A stretch of DNA of 64,000 nt from Vogesella indigofera. Lineage in GTDB: Bacteria; Pseudomonadota; Gammaproteobacteria; Burkholderiales; Chromobacteriaceae. Each line of letters starts with the position of its first letter. Position 1 is the stretch's first letter. The position numbers and the translations under genes are program-made. The notes under the pieces are model-generated. The model worked only from the letters and a program-made list of their open reading frames with translations, did no database searches and was not told the origin of the DNA. The stretch lies in NCBI RefSeq assembly GCF_028548395.1, contig NZ_JAQQLA010000003.1, forward strand, positions 124,001-188,000, given 5' to 3'. Positions 35,446 through 44,115 of this stretch are shown here, piece after piece.

Positions 35446-36573
35446 TCAGTGCAGCGTGGCCAGCGGGTGATCCTGCTCGCGCCACGGCGAGCGGAAGTGC
35501 TGCGCCACCCAGTGTTGGTCAACTGCGGCCAGCGTCGGGCGCGACCACTGCGGGTTGCGGTCCTTGTCGACCAGCAGCGCGCGTACGCCTTCGCGGAAAT
35601 CCGGCGCGGCGCAGAAATTCAGCGACAGAACCAGCTCCATGCGCAAGGCCTCGGCCAGCGACAGGTGTCTGGCGCGGCGAAAAATCTCCCAGGTGACGGC
35701 GGCGCTGCTCGGGCTGCCGGCGGCGTAGCTTTTGGCGGCCGCCGCCAGCCACGCGTCCTCGAAGGCGGTGTGGCGCAGCGCCTGGTCCACCGCTGCCAGC
35801 GAGCCCTTGTTCATCAGCTGGTGGATCAGCGGCAGGCAGCGCGAAACATTGCTGTCGGCCAGCGCGTCGCCGTTGCCGGCTTCCAGCTCGCCCAGCAGCG
35901 CGGTGAGCTGGCCATGGTTGGCTGTGCTGTCGGCGTGCCAGCCGCTGGCGGTCAGGGTGGCCAGCAGCTGCGGCCAGCCGTCCTGCGGCAGGATGTGGTC
36001 GGCGAGATTGCACAGCAGCGCGTCGCGCGCGTTCAGCGGCGCGCCGGTAAGACCGAGAAACAGGCCGGCCCTGGCCGGCATGCGCTGCAGGAACCAGCTG
36101 CCGGCGACATCGGGATACAGGCCGATGCTGATTTCCGGCATCGCGATGCGGGTGCTGGCGGTAGCGACGCGGTGGCTGGCACCGGCCATCAGGCCGAGCC
36201 CGCCGCCCATCACGATGCCGCTGCCCCACAGCAGGATAGGCTTGGTGTAGGTGTGGATGCGGTAATCTAGTGTGTATTCGGCGGTGAAGAACGCCTCGGC
36301 CTGCGGATTGGGCCACTGCTGCTCGGGGTCGCTGACCAGCGCGTCGCGCATCGCGCGCACGTCGCCGCCGGCGCAGAAGGCCTTGTTGCCGGCGCCGCGC
36401 AGCAGCACGGCGACGATGCCGTCATCCTGAGCCCAGATCGACAGCCGCGCGTCGAGCAGGCGGATCATGTCGCCGTTGAGCGCGTTGAGCGCCTTTTCTG
36501 CGTTCAGCGTGGCCACGCCGAGGCGGTGGCCGCTGGCGGTGCTGATTTCTTCAAACAGTACGACGTCGTTCAT
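35446..36573 (-). CDS. 3-hydroxyisobutyryl-CoA hydrolase
   Basis: 375 residues of the crotonase superfamily. The length and the motifs LNALNGDMIRLLDARL, GAGNKAFCAGGDVRAMRD (oxyanion hole), PILLWGSGIVMGGGLGLMAGASHRVATASTRIAMPEISIGLYPDVAGSWFLQRMPARAGLFLGLTG and the extra C-terminal domain are those of HIBYL-CoA hydrolase, not of plain enoyl-CoA hydratases. It frees 3-hydroxyisobutyrate for MmsB. It sits in the right place in the valine operon. Confidence 0.9.
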   Translation of the reverse strand: MNDVVLFEEISTASGHRLGVATLNAEKALNALNGDMIRLLDARLSIWAQDDGIVAVLLRGAGNKAFCAGGDVRAMRDALVSDPEQQWPNPQAEAFFTAEYTLDYRIHTYTKPILLWGSGIVMGGGLGLMAGASHRVATASTRIAMPEISIGLYPDVAGSWFLQRMPARAGLFLGLTGAPLNARDALLCNLADHILPQDGWPQLLATLTASGWHADSTANHGQLTALLGELEAGNGDALADSNVSRCLPLIHQLMNKGSLAAVDQALRHTAFEDAWLAAAAKSYAAGSPSSAAVTWEIFRRARHLSLAEALRMELVLSLNFCAAPDFREGVRALLVDKDRNPQWSRPTLAAVDQHWVAQHFRSPWREQDHPLATLH

Positions 36574-36630
36574 GCTGCTCCCTTACTTGTGCTTATCACG
36601 CTGCTATCGCGGCGCCCGAGCCTGGTGCGG

Positions 36631-37413
36631 TTAGCGGTTTTGCCACTGCGGCGTACGCTTCTGCAGGAAGGCCTGCACCCCTTCGCGCTGGTCTTCCGTA
36701 TCGAACAGCTTGATGAACAGCTCGCGCTCGTGGATCAGGTTGGCCGCAGGCGGGGCGTGGCGCGCGGCCTGTACCAGGGTCTTGCAGGCGGTGACCGAGC
36801 AGGGCGACTGGCGGCCAACCTTTTCTGCCAGCGCCAGCGCCGCGTCGCGGGCGGCGCCTTTCGATACCACTTCTTCCACCAGCCCGATGCGCAGCGCGGT
36901 GGCGGCATCGACGCGCTCGCCGCACAGGATCATGCGCTTGGCCCAGCCTTCGCCGACCAGGTGCGGCAGGTTCTGCGTGCCGCCGGCGCAGGGCAGCAGG
37001 CCGACGGCGGCCTCCGGCAGCGCCATCTGCACCTGTTCCTCGGCAATGCGGAGGTCGCAGGCCAGCGCGCACTCCAGCCCGCCGCCCATCGCGTAGCCGT
37101 TGATGGCGGCGATGCTGACGCCGCGGAAGGTGGACAGCGTCTCGAACGCCTCGCCGAACAGGATGGTCATGCTGGCGGCGACGCCCTTGTCGCCGTCGGC
37201 GAACAGCTTGAGGTCGGCGCCGGCGGAGAAGAATTTTTCGCCTTCACCGGTGATCACCAGCGCGTAGATGTCGCGGTCGGCGTTGAGATCGGCCACCAGC
37301 CGCTTCAGCGCCTGCAGGCTGTCGTAGGTCCAGGTGTTGGCCGGTGGGTTGGCGATGGTGATCAGGGCGGTGTGGCCGCGTTTTTCAACAATCAGGTTGG
37401 CGTAGTCTTGCAT
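36631..37413 (-). CDS. Enoyl-CoA hydratase (methacrylyl-CoA hydratase role)
   Basis: 260 residues of the crotonase family: NPPANTWTYDSLQALKRLV, GEGEKFFSAGADLKLFADGD (oxyanion loop), AAINGYAMGGGLECALACDLRIAEE and MALPEAAVGLLPCAGGTQNLPHLVGEGWAKRMILCGERVDA with the catalytic Glu region. By position between the acyl-CoA dehydrogenase and the HIBYL-CoA hydrolase it should hydrate methacrylyl-CoA. I start at ATG 37413 (MQDYANLIVEKRG). Two near copies of the 13-mer lie inside (36736-36748 and 36810-36822). Confidence 0.88.
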   Translation of the reverse strand: MQDYANLIVEKRGHTALITIANPPANTWTYDSLQALKRLVADLNADRDIYALVITGEGEKFFSAGADLKLFADGDKGVAASMTILFGEAFETLSTFRGVSIAAINGYAMGGGLECALACDLRIAEEQVQMALPEAAVGLLPCAGGTQNLPHLVGEGWAKRMILCGERVDAATALRIGLVEEVVSKGAARDAALALAEKVGRQSPCSVTACKTLVQAARHAPPAANLIHERELFIKLFDTEDQREGVQAFLQKRTPQWQNR

Positions 37414-37515
37414 GTTCGGTTCCTGTGTTTGCCACCTCAGGTCTGGCGTTGCCGGCAACGGCGGCCTGGCGCTGTGGTGCGGGTGGGGCTGGCAATGTCT
37501 CTATTTCAATCGCGG

Positions 37516-38676
37516 TCAGCGCAGGTTTTCCAGTGCGCCGTCCTGCAACAGCTTGCGTGCGATGATCACACGCATGATTTCGTTGGTGCCTTCCAGAATC
37601 TGGTGTACGCGGTTGTCGCGTACGTAGCGCTCCAGCGGGTATTCCTTGATATAACCGTAGCCGCCAAACAGCTGCAGTGCCTCGTTGGCGACCTTGAAAC
37701 CAACGTCGCTGGCGAAGCGTTTCGCCATCGCGCAGTAGGCGCTGGCGTCCGCGCTGGCGTTGTCCAGCTTCCATGCGGCCAACCTGACCATCTGCCGTGC
37801 GGCGACCAGTTCGGTGACCATGTCGGCGAGGCGGAACTGCACGCTCTGGAACTCGGCAAGCGGCTGGCCGAACTGCTGCCGTTCCTGTACGTAGCGGGTG
37901 GCGGCGTCCAGCGCCGCCTGCGCGGTGCCGACCGAGCAGCTGGCGATGTTGATGCGGCCGCCGTCCAGCCCCTTCATCGCGAAGCCGAAGCCCTGGCCTT
38001 CCTCGCCCAGCAGGTTGGCCGCCGGTACCACCACGTTGTCAAAAGTGATGGCGCGCGTGGGCTGGCTGTTCCAGCCCATCTTCTTTTCCTTCTTGCCGTA
38101 GACGATGCCGGGCAGGTCGGCCGGCACCAGCAGCGCGGAGATACCGCGCGCGCCGGCGCCGCCGGTGCGCGCCATCACCACCAGCACGTCGCTGCTGCCG
38201 GCTCCGGAGATGAAGGCCTTGCTGCCGTTGAGGATGTAGTGCTCGCCGTCGCGCTCTGCACGGGTGCGCAGGTTGGCCGCATCGGAGCCGGCGCCCGGCT
38301 CGGTCAGGCAGTAGCTGCCGAGCAGCTCGCCGCTGGCCAGTTGCGGCACCCACTGCGCCGCCACTTCCGAGCGGGCAAAGCTGCCGACCATCCAGCTCAC
38401 CATATTGTGGATGGTGAGGTAGGCGGTGGTGGAGGTGCAGCCGCCGGCCAGCGCCTCGAACACGATGGCGGCATCCTGCCGCGTCAGGCCGAGGCCGCCG
38501 TACTGCTCCGGCGTGTACAGGCCGCAGAAGCCCATTTCGCCGGCGCGGCGGATGGCGTCCACCGGGAAGATTTCCGCCTCGTCCCAGTGTGCTGCGTGCG
38601 GCGCCAGCTCGTTATCGGCGAAGGCGCGCGCGCTGTCACGAAAGGCGATTTGTTCGTCGCTGAGTGCGAAGTCCAT
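37516..38676 (-). CDS. Acyl-CoA dehydrogenase (isobutyryl-CoA dehydrogenase role)
   Basis: 386 residues, FAD-dependent. Motifs are LGSYCLTEPGAGSDAANLRTRAERDGEHYILNGSKAFISGAGSSDVLVVMART, ITFDNVVVPAANLLGEEGQGFGFAMKGLDGGRINIA and LFGGYGYIKEYPLERYVRDNRVHQILEGTNEIMRVIIAR with the catalytic Glu in LEGTNE. It oxidises short branched acyl-CoA; operon context with mmsA and mmsB points to isobutyryl-CoA from valine. ATG 38676 (MDFALSDEQ) has GGAA upstream; a long open frame continues upstream but is only antisense shadow of mmsA. Confidence 0.9.
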   Translation of the reverse strand: MDFALSDEQIAFRDSARAFADNELAPHAAHWDEAEIFPVDAIRRAGEMGFCGLYTPEQYGGLGLTRQDAAIVFEALAGGCTSTTAYLTIHNMVSWMVGSFARSEVAAQWVPQLASGELLGSYCLTEPGAGSDAANLRTRAERDGEHYILNGSKAFISGAGSSDVLVVMARTGGAGARGISALLVPADLPGIVYGKKEKKMGWNSQPTRAITFDNVVVPAANLLGEEGQGFGFAMKGLDGGRINIASCSVGTAQAALDAATRYVQERQQFGQPLAEFQSVQFRLADMVTELVAARQMVRLAAWKLDNASADASAYCAMAKRFASDVGFKVANEALQLFGGYGYIKEYPLERYVRDNRVHQILEGTNEIMRVIIARKLLQDGALENLR

Positions 38677-38750
38677 GCTTGGTTCCTTTTCTGCTTCGCC
38701 GGCCGCCGCGCCGCGCCACGGGCACGGGGCGGCTGCGGCCAACGTTGCGC

Positions 38751-40250
38751 TTATTTCAGCTGGATGGTGGTGTGCACCTTGCCGCTGCTGGCCTCGTCGT
38801 CGAACCAGCGGCTGGTGACGGTCTTGGTCTGGGTATAGAACAGCACCACCTGTTTGCCGTAGGGGCCGAGGTCGCCGAGCTTGGACGCGCGTGAGCCGGT
38901 GAACGAGAACAGCGGCACCGGCACCGGGATCGGCACGTTGATGCCGACCTGACCGACGTCGATCTCCTCCTGGAAGTGGCGCGCCGCGGCGCCGCTCTGG
39001 GTGAAGATGGCGGTGCCGTTGCCGTTGGGGTTGGTGTTGATGATGGCTATGGCCTCGTCGAGGCTGTCGGCGGCCATCAGGCACAGCACCGGGCCGAAGA
39101 TTTCCTGGTCGTAGATCGCCATCCCCGGCTTGACGCCGCTGAAGATGGTGGGGCCGACGAAGTTGCCGTGCTCGAAGCCGGCCACGCTGACGCTGCGGCC
39201 GTCCAGCTCCAGCGTGGCGCCTTGCTCGACGCCCTTGGCGATCAGGGTGGCGACGCGGTCCTTGGCGGTGCAGGAAATCAGCGGCCCGATGTCGGGGTTG
39301 GTATGGCCGGGGCCGACCTGCAATGTCTTGGCCTTGGCCACCAGCTCGGGAATCCATGCTTGCGCGTCGCCGACCAGCACCGCCACCGTCAGCGCCATGC
39401 AGCGCTGGCCGGCGGCACCGAAGGCGGCACCGGTGAGCTGGTTCAGCGCCTGTTCCTTGTTGGCGTCCGGCAGCACGATGGCGTGGTTTTTGGCGCCCAT
39501 CATGCACTGCACGCGCTTGCCGTTGAGGCTGGCGCGGTTGTAGACGTGGGTGCCGACCTTGCTGGAGCCGACGAAGGAGATCGCCTTGATGTCGGGATGG
39601 TCGCAGATCGCGTTGACCACCTCCGCGCCGCCGTGCACCACGTTGAGCACGCCCGGCGGCACGCCGGCTTCCAGTGCCAGCTCGACCAGGCGCATGGTTA
39701 CCATCGGGTCCTGCTCCGACGGCTTCAGCACGAAGGTATTGCCGGTGGCGATCGCCATCGGGAACATCCACAGCGGGATCATCGCCGGGAAGTTGAACGG
39801 GGTGATGCCGGCGCAGATGCCCAGCGGCTGCATCACGCTGTAGGTGTCGACGCCGCCGGCGACGTTCTCGGCGTAGTCGCCCAGCTGCAGGCTGCCGATG
39901 TTGGCCGCATGCTCGACCACCTCCAGGCCGCGGAACACGTCGCCTTCGGCGTCGGCCAGCGTCTTGCCCTGTTCGGCGGTGAGGATGGCGGCCAGCTCCT
40001 TCATGTGTTCGCGGATCAGCTGCTGCAGCTTGAGGAAGATGCGGGCGCGGGTGCCGATCGGGGTTTTCTTCCAGCTCTTGAAGGCGGTCTTGCCGGCGGC
40101 AACGGCGGCGGCCACTTCGGCGGTGGTGGCCATCGGTACCCGTGCCAGCACTTGCTGGGTGGCCGGGTTGATCACGTCACGCCATTCGCTGGTGGTCGAT
40201 TCGATGAATTCGCCGTTGATCAGCAGCTTGACGGTAGGCAGGTGCGACAT
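38751..40250 (-). CDS. mmsA: CoA-acylating methylmalonate-semialdehyde dehydrogenase
   Basis: MmsA turns methylmalonate semialdehyde into propionyl-CoA, ending valine degradation. The 499-residue protein has [104 protein letters not shown] and the Cys in [18 protein letters not shown]. It is first in the operon mmsA-ACAD-ECH-HIBCH-mmsB. A LiuR-type palindrome lies 70 bases upstream of its start. A variant repeat (38734-38746) follows its stop. Confidence 0.96.
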   Translation of the reverse strand: MSHLPTVKLLINGEFIESTTSEWRDVINPATQQVLARVPMATTAEVAAAVAAGKTAFKSWKKTPIGTRARIFLKLQQLIREHMKELAAILTAEQGKTLADAEGDVFRGLEVVEHAANIGSLQLGDYAENVAGGVDTYSVMQPLGICAGITPFNFPAMIPLWMFPMAIATGNTFVLKPSEQDPMVTMRLVELALEAGVPPGVLNVVHGGAEVVNAICDHPDIKAISFVGSSKVGTHVYNRASLNGKRVQCMMGAKNHAIVLPDANKEQALNQLTGAAFGAAGQRCMALTVAVLVGDAQAWIPELVAKAKTLQVGPGHTNPDIGPLISCTAKDRVATLIAKGVEQGATLELDGRSVSVAGFEHGNFVGPTIFSGVKPGMAIYDQEIFGPVLCLMAADSLDEAIAIINTNPNGNGTAIFTQSGAAARHFQEEIDVGQVGINVPIPVPVPLFSFTGSRASKLGDLGPYGKQVVLFYTQTKTVTSRWFDDEASSGKVHTTIQLK

Positions 40251-40319
40251 GGTGTTTCTCCTTTGCGGGCGGCGTGGCGCGTGCGGCTGGCGGCCGTGGT
40301 GTTAGATAATTAGTGCACG

Positions 40320-40335
40320 TTGACGTAAACGTCAA
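40320..40335. promoter_or_regulatory. LiuR-type operator upstream of mmsA
   Basis: Perfect palindrome TTGACGTAAACGTCAA except the central A/A step. It matches the binding site reported for LiuR (MerR family) in proteobacteria. Read toward mmsA, its first half also serves as a -35 candidate (TTGACG) 18 bases before AATTAT. Confidence 0.75.
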
Positions 40336-40351
40336 TTTAATCTCAATTTAG

Positions 40352-40366
40352 AGCAAGCGCTTGGTT
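40352..40366. promoter_or_regulatory. Second shared operator candidate upstream of mmsA
   Basis: AGCAAGCGCTTGGTT with the palindromic core CAAGCGCTTG. Almost the same 15-mer (one difference) occurs beside the LiuR box of the ligase-transporter operon at 49218. The form resembles TetR-family operators; the regulator is unknown. Confidence 0.45.
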
Positions 40367-40515
40367 TTTTTGAGGGCGCAATACAAGCAGCGCAAACCGT
40401 GTGGCTATGCTGTTGCGTGGCGGGTACAGGCGGCGGTTGGTATTGCCGGTCATCTGTCTGCATAGACCGCCGCCGGCGGCGAAAGTGCGGCCGCCGACCC
40501 GGCCCGGTGCGGCGT

Positions 40516-41751
40516 TCAGGCCAGGCTGCGCTCGTCGGCGATGACCTTGCCGTCGGCGGGCAGGCTGCCGGGGGCGCACAGCACCACCTCGCCGCGCAGC
40601 TTGCACACCTCGCGCAGGCTGGCGGCAAGGTTGGCCGCAAGGCTGCTGTCGTGCTGATCACCGACCTCGGCGTGCAGCGTCATCACGTCGAGCTGCTCAT
40701 GCTGCGTCACCACCAGCCGTGCACGCCGCACCGCCGGGTGGCGCTGTGTCACCGCGTGTACCTGTTCCGGGTGCACGAACATGCCCTTGATCTTGGTGCT
40801 CTGGTCGGCGCGACCGAGCCAGCCACGTATGCGCTGGTTGCTGCGCCCGCACGGCGACGGGGTGTCGATCAGCGCCGACAGGTCGCCGGTGGCAAAGCGC
40901 AGCAGCGGATAGTCGCGGTTGAAGCTGGTGACCACCACCTCGCCGATCTCGCCGGCCGGCACCGGCTCGCCGCTACCGGGGCGCACGATCTCCAGCAGCA
41001 CGCCCTCGTCGATGACCATGCCCTGATCCGGTGCGGTTTCGTAGGCGATCAGGCCGAGGTCGGCGGTGGCGTAGCACTGCAGTACGCTGATGCCGCGCGC
41101 GGCGAACCAGGCGCGCAGGCTGGCCGGCAACGCCTCGCCGCTGACCAGCGCCTTGTTGAGATGCGGCAGCGCGACGCCGAGCTGGTCGGCCTTTTCCAGA
41201 ATCAGCTTCAGGAATGACGGCGTGCCGGTGTAGGTGCTGGCGCCGAGATCGCGCAGCGCCGCCACCTGCAGTTCGGTCTGGCCGGGGCCGGCGGGGAACA
41301 CCGCGCAGCCCAGCGCGCGGGCGCCGGCGTCGAGCATGAAGCCGCCGGGGGTGAAGTGGTAGGAAAAGGCGTTGTGCACCAAGTCACCGGCGCGCACGCC
41401 GGCGGCGTACAGCGCGCGGCTGAGGCGCCAGAAGTCGTCGCCGTGGCCCTGCGGCTCGTAGATCGGGCCGGGCGAGGCGAACAGCCGTGCCGCCTGTCCC
41501 GGCGCCAGCGCGGCGAAGCCGCCGAACGGCGGCGCCGCTTGTTGCGCGGCGATCAGTGCCGACTTGCGTGTCAGCGGCAGGCCGGCCAGCGCCTGCAAGG
41601 AGGTGATGTCGGCCGGTTCGATGTCGGCGAGCAGCGCGGCGTAGGCGGCGCTGTGCGCCTTGGCGTGGGCGATCTGCGCCGGCAGCGCGGCCAGCTGTGC
41701 GGCCAACCTTGCGGCGGGGGCGCGGGTTTCCAGTGCGTCGAGGTAGGGCAT
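40516..41751 (-). CDS. PaaK-like adenylate-forming CoA ligase, degenerate P-loop
   Basis: 411 residues of the phenylacetate-CoA ligase family. Family segments are DITSLQALAGLPLTRKSAL, VHNAFSYHFTPGGFMLDAGARALGCAVFPAGPGQTELQVAALRDLGASTYTGTPSFLKLILEKA, ISVLQCYATADLGLIAYE, GEIGEVVVTSFNRDYPLLRFATGDLSALI and RGWLGRADQSTKIKGMFVHPEQV. The Ser/Thr/Gly-rich loop that normally binds ATP phosphate is replaced by FASPGPIYEPQGHG. Substrate unknown; an organic acid brought in by the adjoining Liv-type transporter is likely. Two exact 13-mers lie inside (40627 and 41698). Confidence 0.8.
   Translation of the reverse strand: MPYLDALETRAPAARLAAQLAALPAQIAHAKAHSAAYAALLADIEPADITSLQALAGLPLTRKSALIAAQQAAPPFGGFAALAPGQAARLFASPGPIYEPQGHGDDFWRLSRALYAAGVRAGDLVHNAFSYHFTPGGFMLDAGARALGCAVFPAGPGQTELQVAALRDLGASTYTGTPSFLKLILEKADQLGVALPHLNKALVSGEALPASLRAWFAARGISVLQCYATADLGLIAYETAPDQGMVIDEGVLLEIVRPGSGEPVPAGEIGEVVVTSFNRDYPLLRFATGDLSALIDTPSPCGRSNQRIRGWLGRADQSTKIKGMFVHPEQVHAVTQRHPAVRRARLVVTQHEQLDVMTLHAEVGDQHDSSLAANLAASLREVCKLRGEVVLCAPGSLPADGKVIADERSLA
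40627..40639 (+). repeat. Uptake-sequence-like 13-mer, exact copy, inside the PaaK-like gene
   Basis: Exact AAGGTTGGCCGCA, antisense to the gene, encoding AANLA on the coding strand. Confidence 0.85.
41698..41710 (-). repeat. Uptake-sequence-like 13-mer, exact copy, inside the PaaK-like gene
   Basis: Exact copy on the minus strand near the 5' end of the gene, about 1.1 kb from the copy at 40627. Confidence 0.85.
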
Positions 41752-41786
41752 GGTGACTCCTGTCGGGGGCGGCGAGGGCGGGCGCG

Positions 41787-42605
41787 TCACGCCAGCCAGC
41801 GTTTGCGGCGGCGGTAGTGCTTCACCTCACGGAAGCTCTTGCGGCCTTCGCCGCCGAGACCGAGGTAGAACTCCTTCACGTCCTCGTTGCTGCGCAGCTC
41901 GTCGGCGCTGCCGTCCATTACCACGCGGCCGTTTTCCAGGATGTAGCCGTAGTGGGCGTAGCGCAGCGCGACGTTGGTGTTTTGTTCCGCCAGCAGGAAG
42001 CTGACGTTTTCCTGCTGGTTCAGTTCGCGAACGATCTCGAAGATCTCCTCGACGATCTGCGGCGCCAGCCCCATCGACGGCTCGTCGAGCAGGATCATCT
42101 TCGGGTCGGCCATCATCGCGCGGCCGATGGCGACCATCTGCTGCTCGCCGCCGCTGGTGTAGCCGGCCTGACTCTGGCGCCGTGTCTTCAGTCGCGGGAA
42201 GTAGTGGTAGATGCGCTCCAGCGCCAGCTTGATCTCGCTGCGGCTGATGGCGCGGGTGTAGGCGCCGGTGAGCAGGTTTTCCTCGACGGTGAGGTGGCCG
42301 AAGCAGTGGCGGCCTTCCATCACCTGGATCACGCCCTGTTTCACCAGCTGGTCCGGGGTGCCGTTGTCGATGCGCTGGCCGCGGTATTCGATGGTGCCCT
42401 TGGTGATGTCGCCGCGCTCGGAGCGCAGCAGGCTGGAGATCGCCTTCAGCGTGGTGCTCTTGCCGGCGCCGTTGGCGCCGAGCAGGGCGACGATCTGGCC
42501 TTCCGGCACGTCCAGCGACACGCCCTTGAGCACCAGAATGACGTGGTTGTAGATCACTTCGATGTTGTTGACCGACAGCAGGTAAGGCGTTGCGGTGGCT
42601 TGCAT
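41787..42605 (-). CDS. Liv-type ABC transporter ATPase (LivF-like), second system
   Basis: 272 residues. Walker A GANGAGKSTTLKAI, family segment VIQVMEGRHCFGHLTVEENLLTGAY, signature TSGGEQQMVAIGRAMM, Walker B MILLDEPSMGLAP and switch LAEQNTNVALRYAHYGYI are intact. GRHCFGHLTVEENL differs from the GRGIFGKLTVEENL of the first system. The C-terminus is basic and extended (FREVKHYRRRKRWLA). It lies after the binding-protein gene and before the PaaK-like ligase in the same operon. Confidence 0.92.
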   Translation of the reverse strand: MQATATPYLLSVNNIEVIYNHVILVLKGVSLDVPEGQIVALLGANGAGKSTTLKAISSLLRSERGDITKGTIEYRGQRIDNGTPDQLVKQGVIQVMEGRHCFGHLTVEENLLTGAYTRAISRSEIKLALERIYHYFPRLKTRRQSQAGYTSGGEQQMVAIGRAMMADPKMILLDEPSMGLAPQIVEEIFEIVRELNQQENVSFLLAEQNTNVALRYAHYGYILENGRVVMDGSADELRSNEDVKEFYLGLGGEGRKSFREVKHYRRRKRWLA

Positions 42606-42708
42606 GGGCGTAGGCTCCGTGAGGGCCGGGGCGGAACCCCGGCCGGGTCAGCAGTGAGGTCGGCAGGCGCCGGCGCGCGCCACGGCGGCGCGGCCGGTGC
42701 CGGCGGCA

Positions 42709-44016
42709 TTACTTCTCGGCGGCGCAGTCACGCAGCTTCATGCTCTTTTCCTGGCTGTACTTGTCGACCGAGGCCTTGATCAGCGGCAGGGTGACGCCGG
42801 TGTCGGCCTTGATCCAGCCGGAAACCGGTTTCCAGTCCTTGCCGTCCCACTGCATGAAGCGGGTGTAGCCGCTGCCTTCGTGGTTCTGGCAGCTGGTTTT
42901 CACCTGCGGGAACATGTCGGTCACGCCCAGTTCCTGCTGCCGCTTGGCGTCGATGTTGAGGTTTTCCATGCCCCAGCGGATCTGGTCGCCATTGAGTGTC
43001 TTGGCGCCGTATTTCTTCTGCGCGGCGCGGATCGCCTCCACCATCAGGATGCCGCTGACCACGCCGCGGTTGTAGTTGACGGTACCGATGAAGCCCTTGT
43101 CGGAGAGGTTGCCCTTGCCGGCGCCGTACACGGTCTTCTCGATGTTCTGGATCACCGGGAACTGCTTGCCGTCCAGCGCGAAGCTGCCGGCGATATAGCC
43201 CTTGGCGGCGTCGCCGGCGGCGATGGCGTCTTCTTCCGAGCCGCCCCACCAGTTGGCGACGATGTTTTCACGCGGGAAGCCGACCTTCTGCGCCGATTTC
43301 AGCGCCGCCGGCGTCATCACCCCCCAGCTGCGCAGCAGCACGAAGTCGGGACGCGCGCGGCGGATTTCCAGCCACTGCGACTGCTGCTCGGTGCCGGGCG
43401 CCGGCACTTCCACGTGCTGCAGTTCAAAGCCGTACTTCTTCGCCATCGCGTCCAGCACCGGGATGGTTTCCTTGCCGTAGGCGGAGCCGTGGTACAGGTT
43501 GACGATCTTCTTGCCCTTCAGGTTCTGCATGCCGCCGACGCGCTGGCCGAGGAACTGCACCTTGGCAGTGGCCTGGCTCCAGTAGCTGGTGATCAGCGGG
43601 AACACGTACTTGAAGGCGCGGCCGTCCTGCGCGTCGGCGCGGCCGAAGCCCATGGTCATCAGCGGAATCTTGTCCTTCTCGGCGCGATCCATGGTGGCGT
43701 AGGTGATGCCGGTGGACATGAAGTTGAACGCCGAGGCGCCGCCGTTCTTCGCTTTCAGACGCTCGTAGCATTCCACGCCGCGGTCGTTCTTGTACTCGGT
43801 CTCGCACTCCTCGTAGGTGAGCTTGACGCCGCCGACGCCGCCTTCCTTCAGGTTGACGTAGTTGAGGTAGTCGATCATGCCGCCGTAGAACTTGGCCCCG
43901 CCGGAGGCGTAGGCGCCGACACGGTAGCTGGGGATCGGGATGAACTGGTCGGCGGCCTGGGCCACACTGGCAACGGTCAACAGGGCGAGCGATACGGCAA
44001 CAGCGGATTTCTTCAT
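42709..44016 (-). CDS. Liv-type ABC transporter substrate-binding protein, second system
   Basis: 435 residues. The signal peptide ends VASVAQA (about residue 22) without a lipobox, so it should be a free periplasmic protein, unlike the lipoprotein LivK at 26808. The fold is that of HAAT binding proteins (YRVGAYASGGAKFYGGMIDYLNYVNLKEGGVGGVKLTYEECETEYKNDRGVECYERL), but the ligand region differs from LivK. Cysteines near 71, 80, 379 and the C-terminus could form disulfides. Operon context with two acyl-adenylating enzymes points to carboxylic acids as ligand rather than amino acids. Confidence 0.9.
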   Translation of the reverse strand: MKKSAVAVSLALLTVASVAQAADQFIPIPSYRVGAYASGGAKFYGGMIDYLNYVNLKEGGVGGVKLTYEECETEYKNDRGVECYERLKAKNGGASAFNFMSTGITYATMDRAEKDKIPLMTMGFGRADAQDGRAFKYVFPLITSYWSQATAKVQFLGQRVGGMQNLKGKKIVNLYHGSAYGKETIPVLDAMAKKYGFELQHVEVPAPGTEQQSQWLEIRRARPDFVLLRSWGVMTPAALKSAQKVGFPRENIVANWWGGSEEDAIAAGDAAKGYIAGSFALDGKQFPVIQNIEKTVYGAGKGNLSDKGFIGTVNYNRGVVSGILMVEAIRAAQKKYGAKTLNGDQIRWGMENLNIDAKRQQELGVTDMFPQVKTSCQNHEGSGYTRFMQWDGKDWKPVSGWIKADTGVTLPLIKASVDKYSQEKSMKLRDCAAEK

Positions 44017-44083
44017 GGTGATGTCTCCTGGTCTTTCTCTGTTGTGGTGCTGCTTGGGGTCATGCTTCGGCTGGCCGCGACCT

Positions 44084-44096
44084 TGCGGCCAACCTT
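44084..44096 (-). repeat. Uptake-sequence-like 13-mer, exact copy, intergenic
   Basis: Exact copy between the permease (LivM-like) and binding-protein genes of the second Liv operon. Confidence 0.85.
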
Positions 44097-44115
44097 TGGG
44101 TCGTTGCCGGGCGCG

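Noticed and set aside
37516..39771. 751-codon frame that would fuse an Arg-rich segment to the acyl-CoA dehydrogenase
   Set aside because: The upstream part is an off-frame read of mmsA; the dehydrogenase starts at ATG 38676 with its own ribosome binding site.
40354..40371. CAAGCGCTTG followed by seven T, resembling a terminator
   Set aside because: No plus-strand gene ends there, the stem is too short for a loop, and the sequence recurs without the T run at 49218; an operator reading is better.
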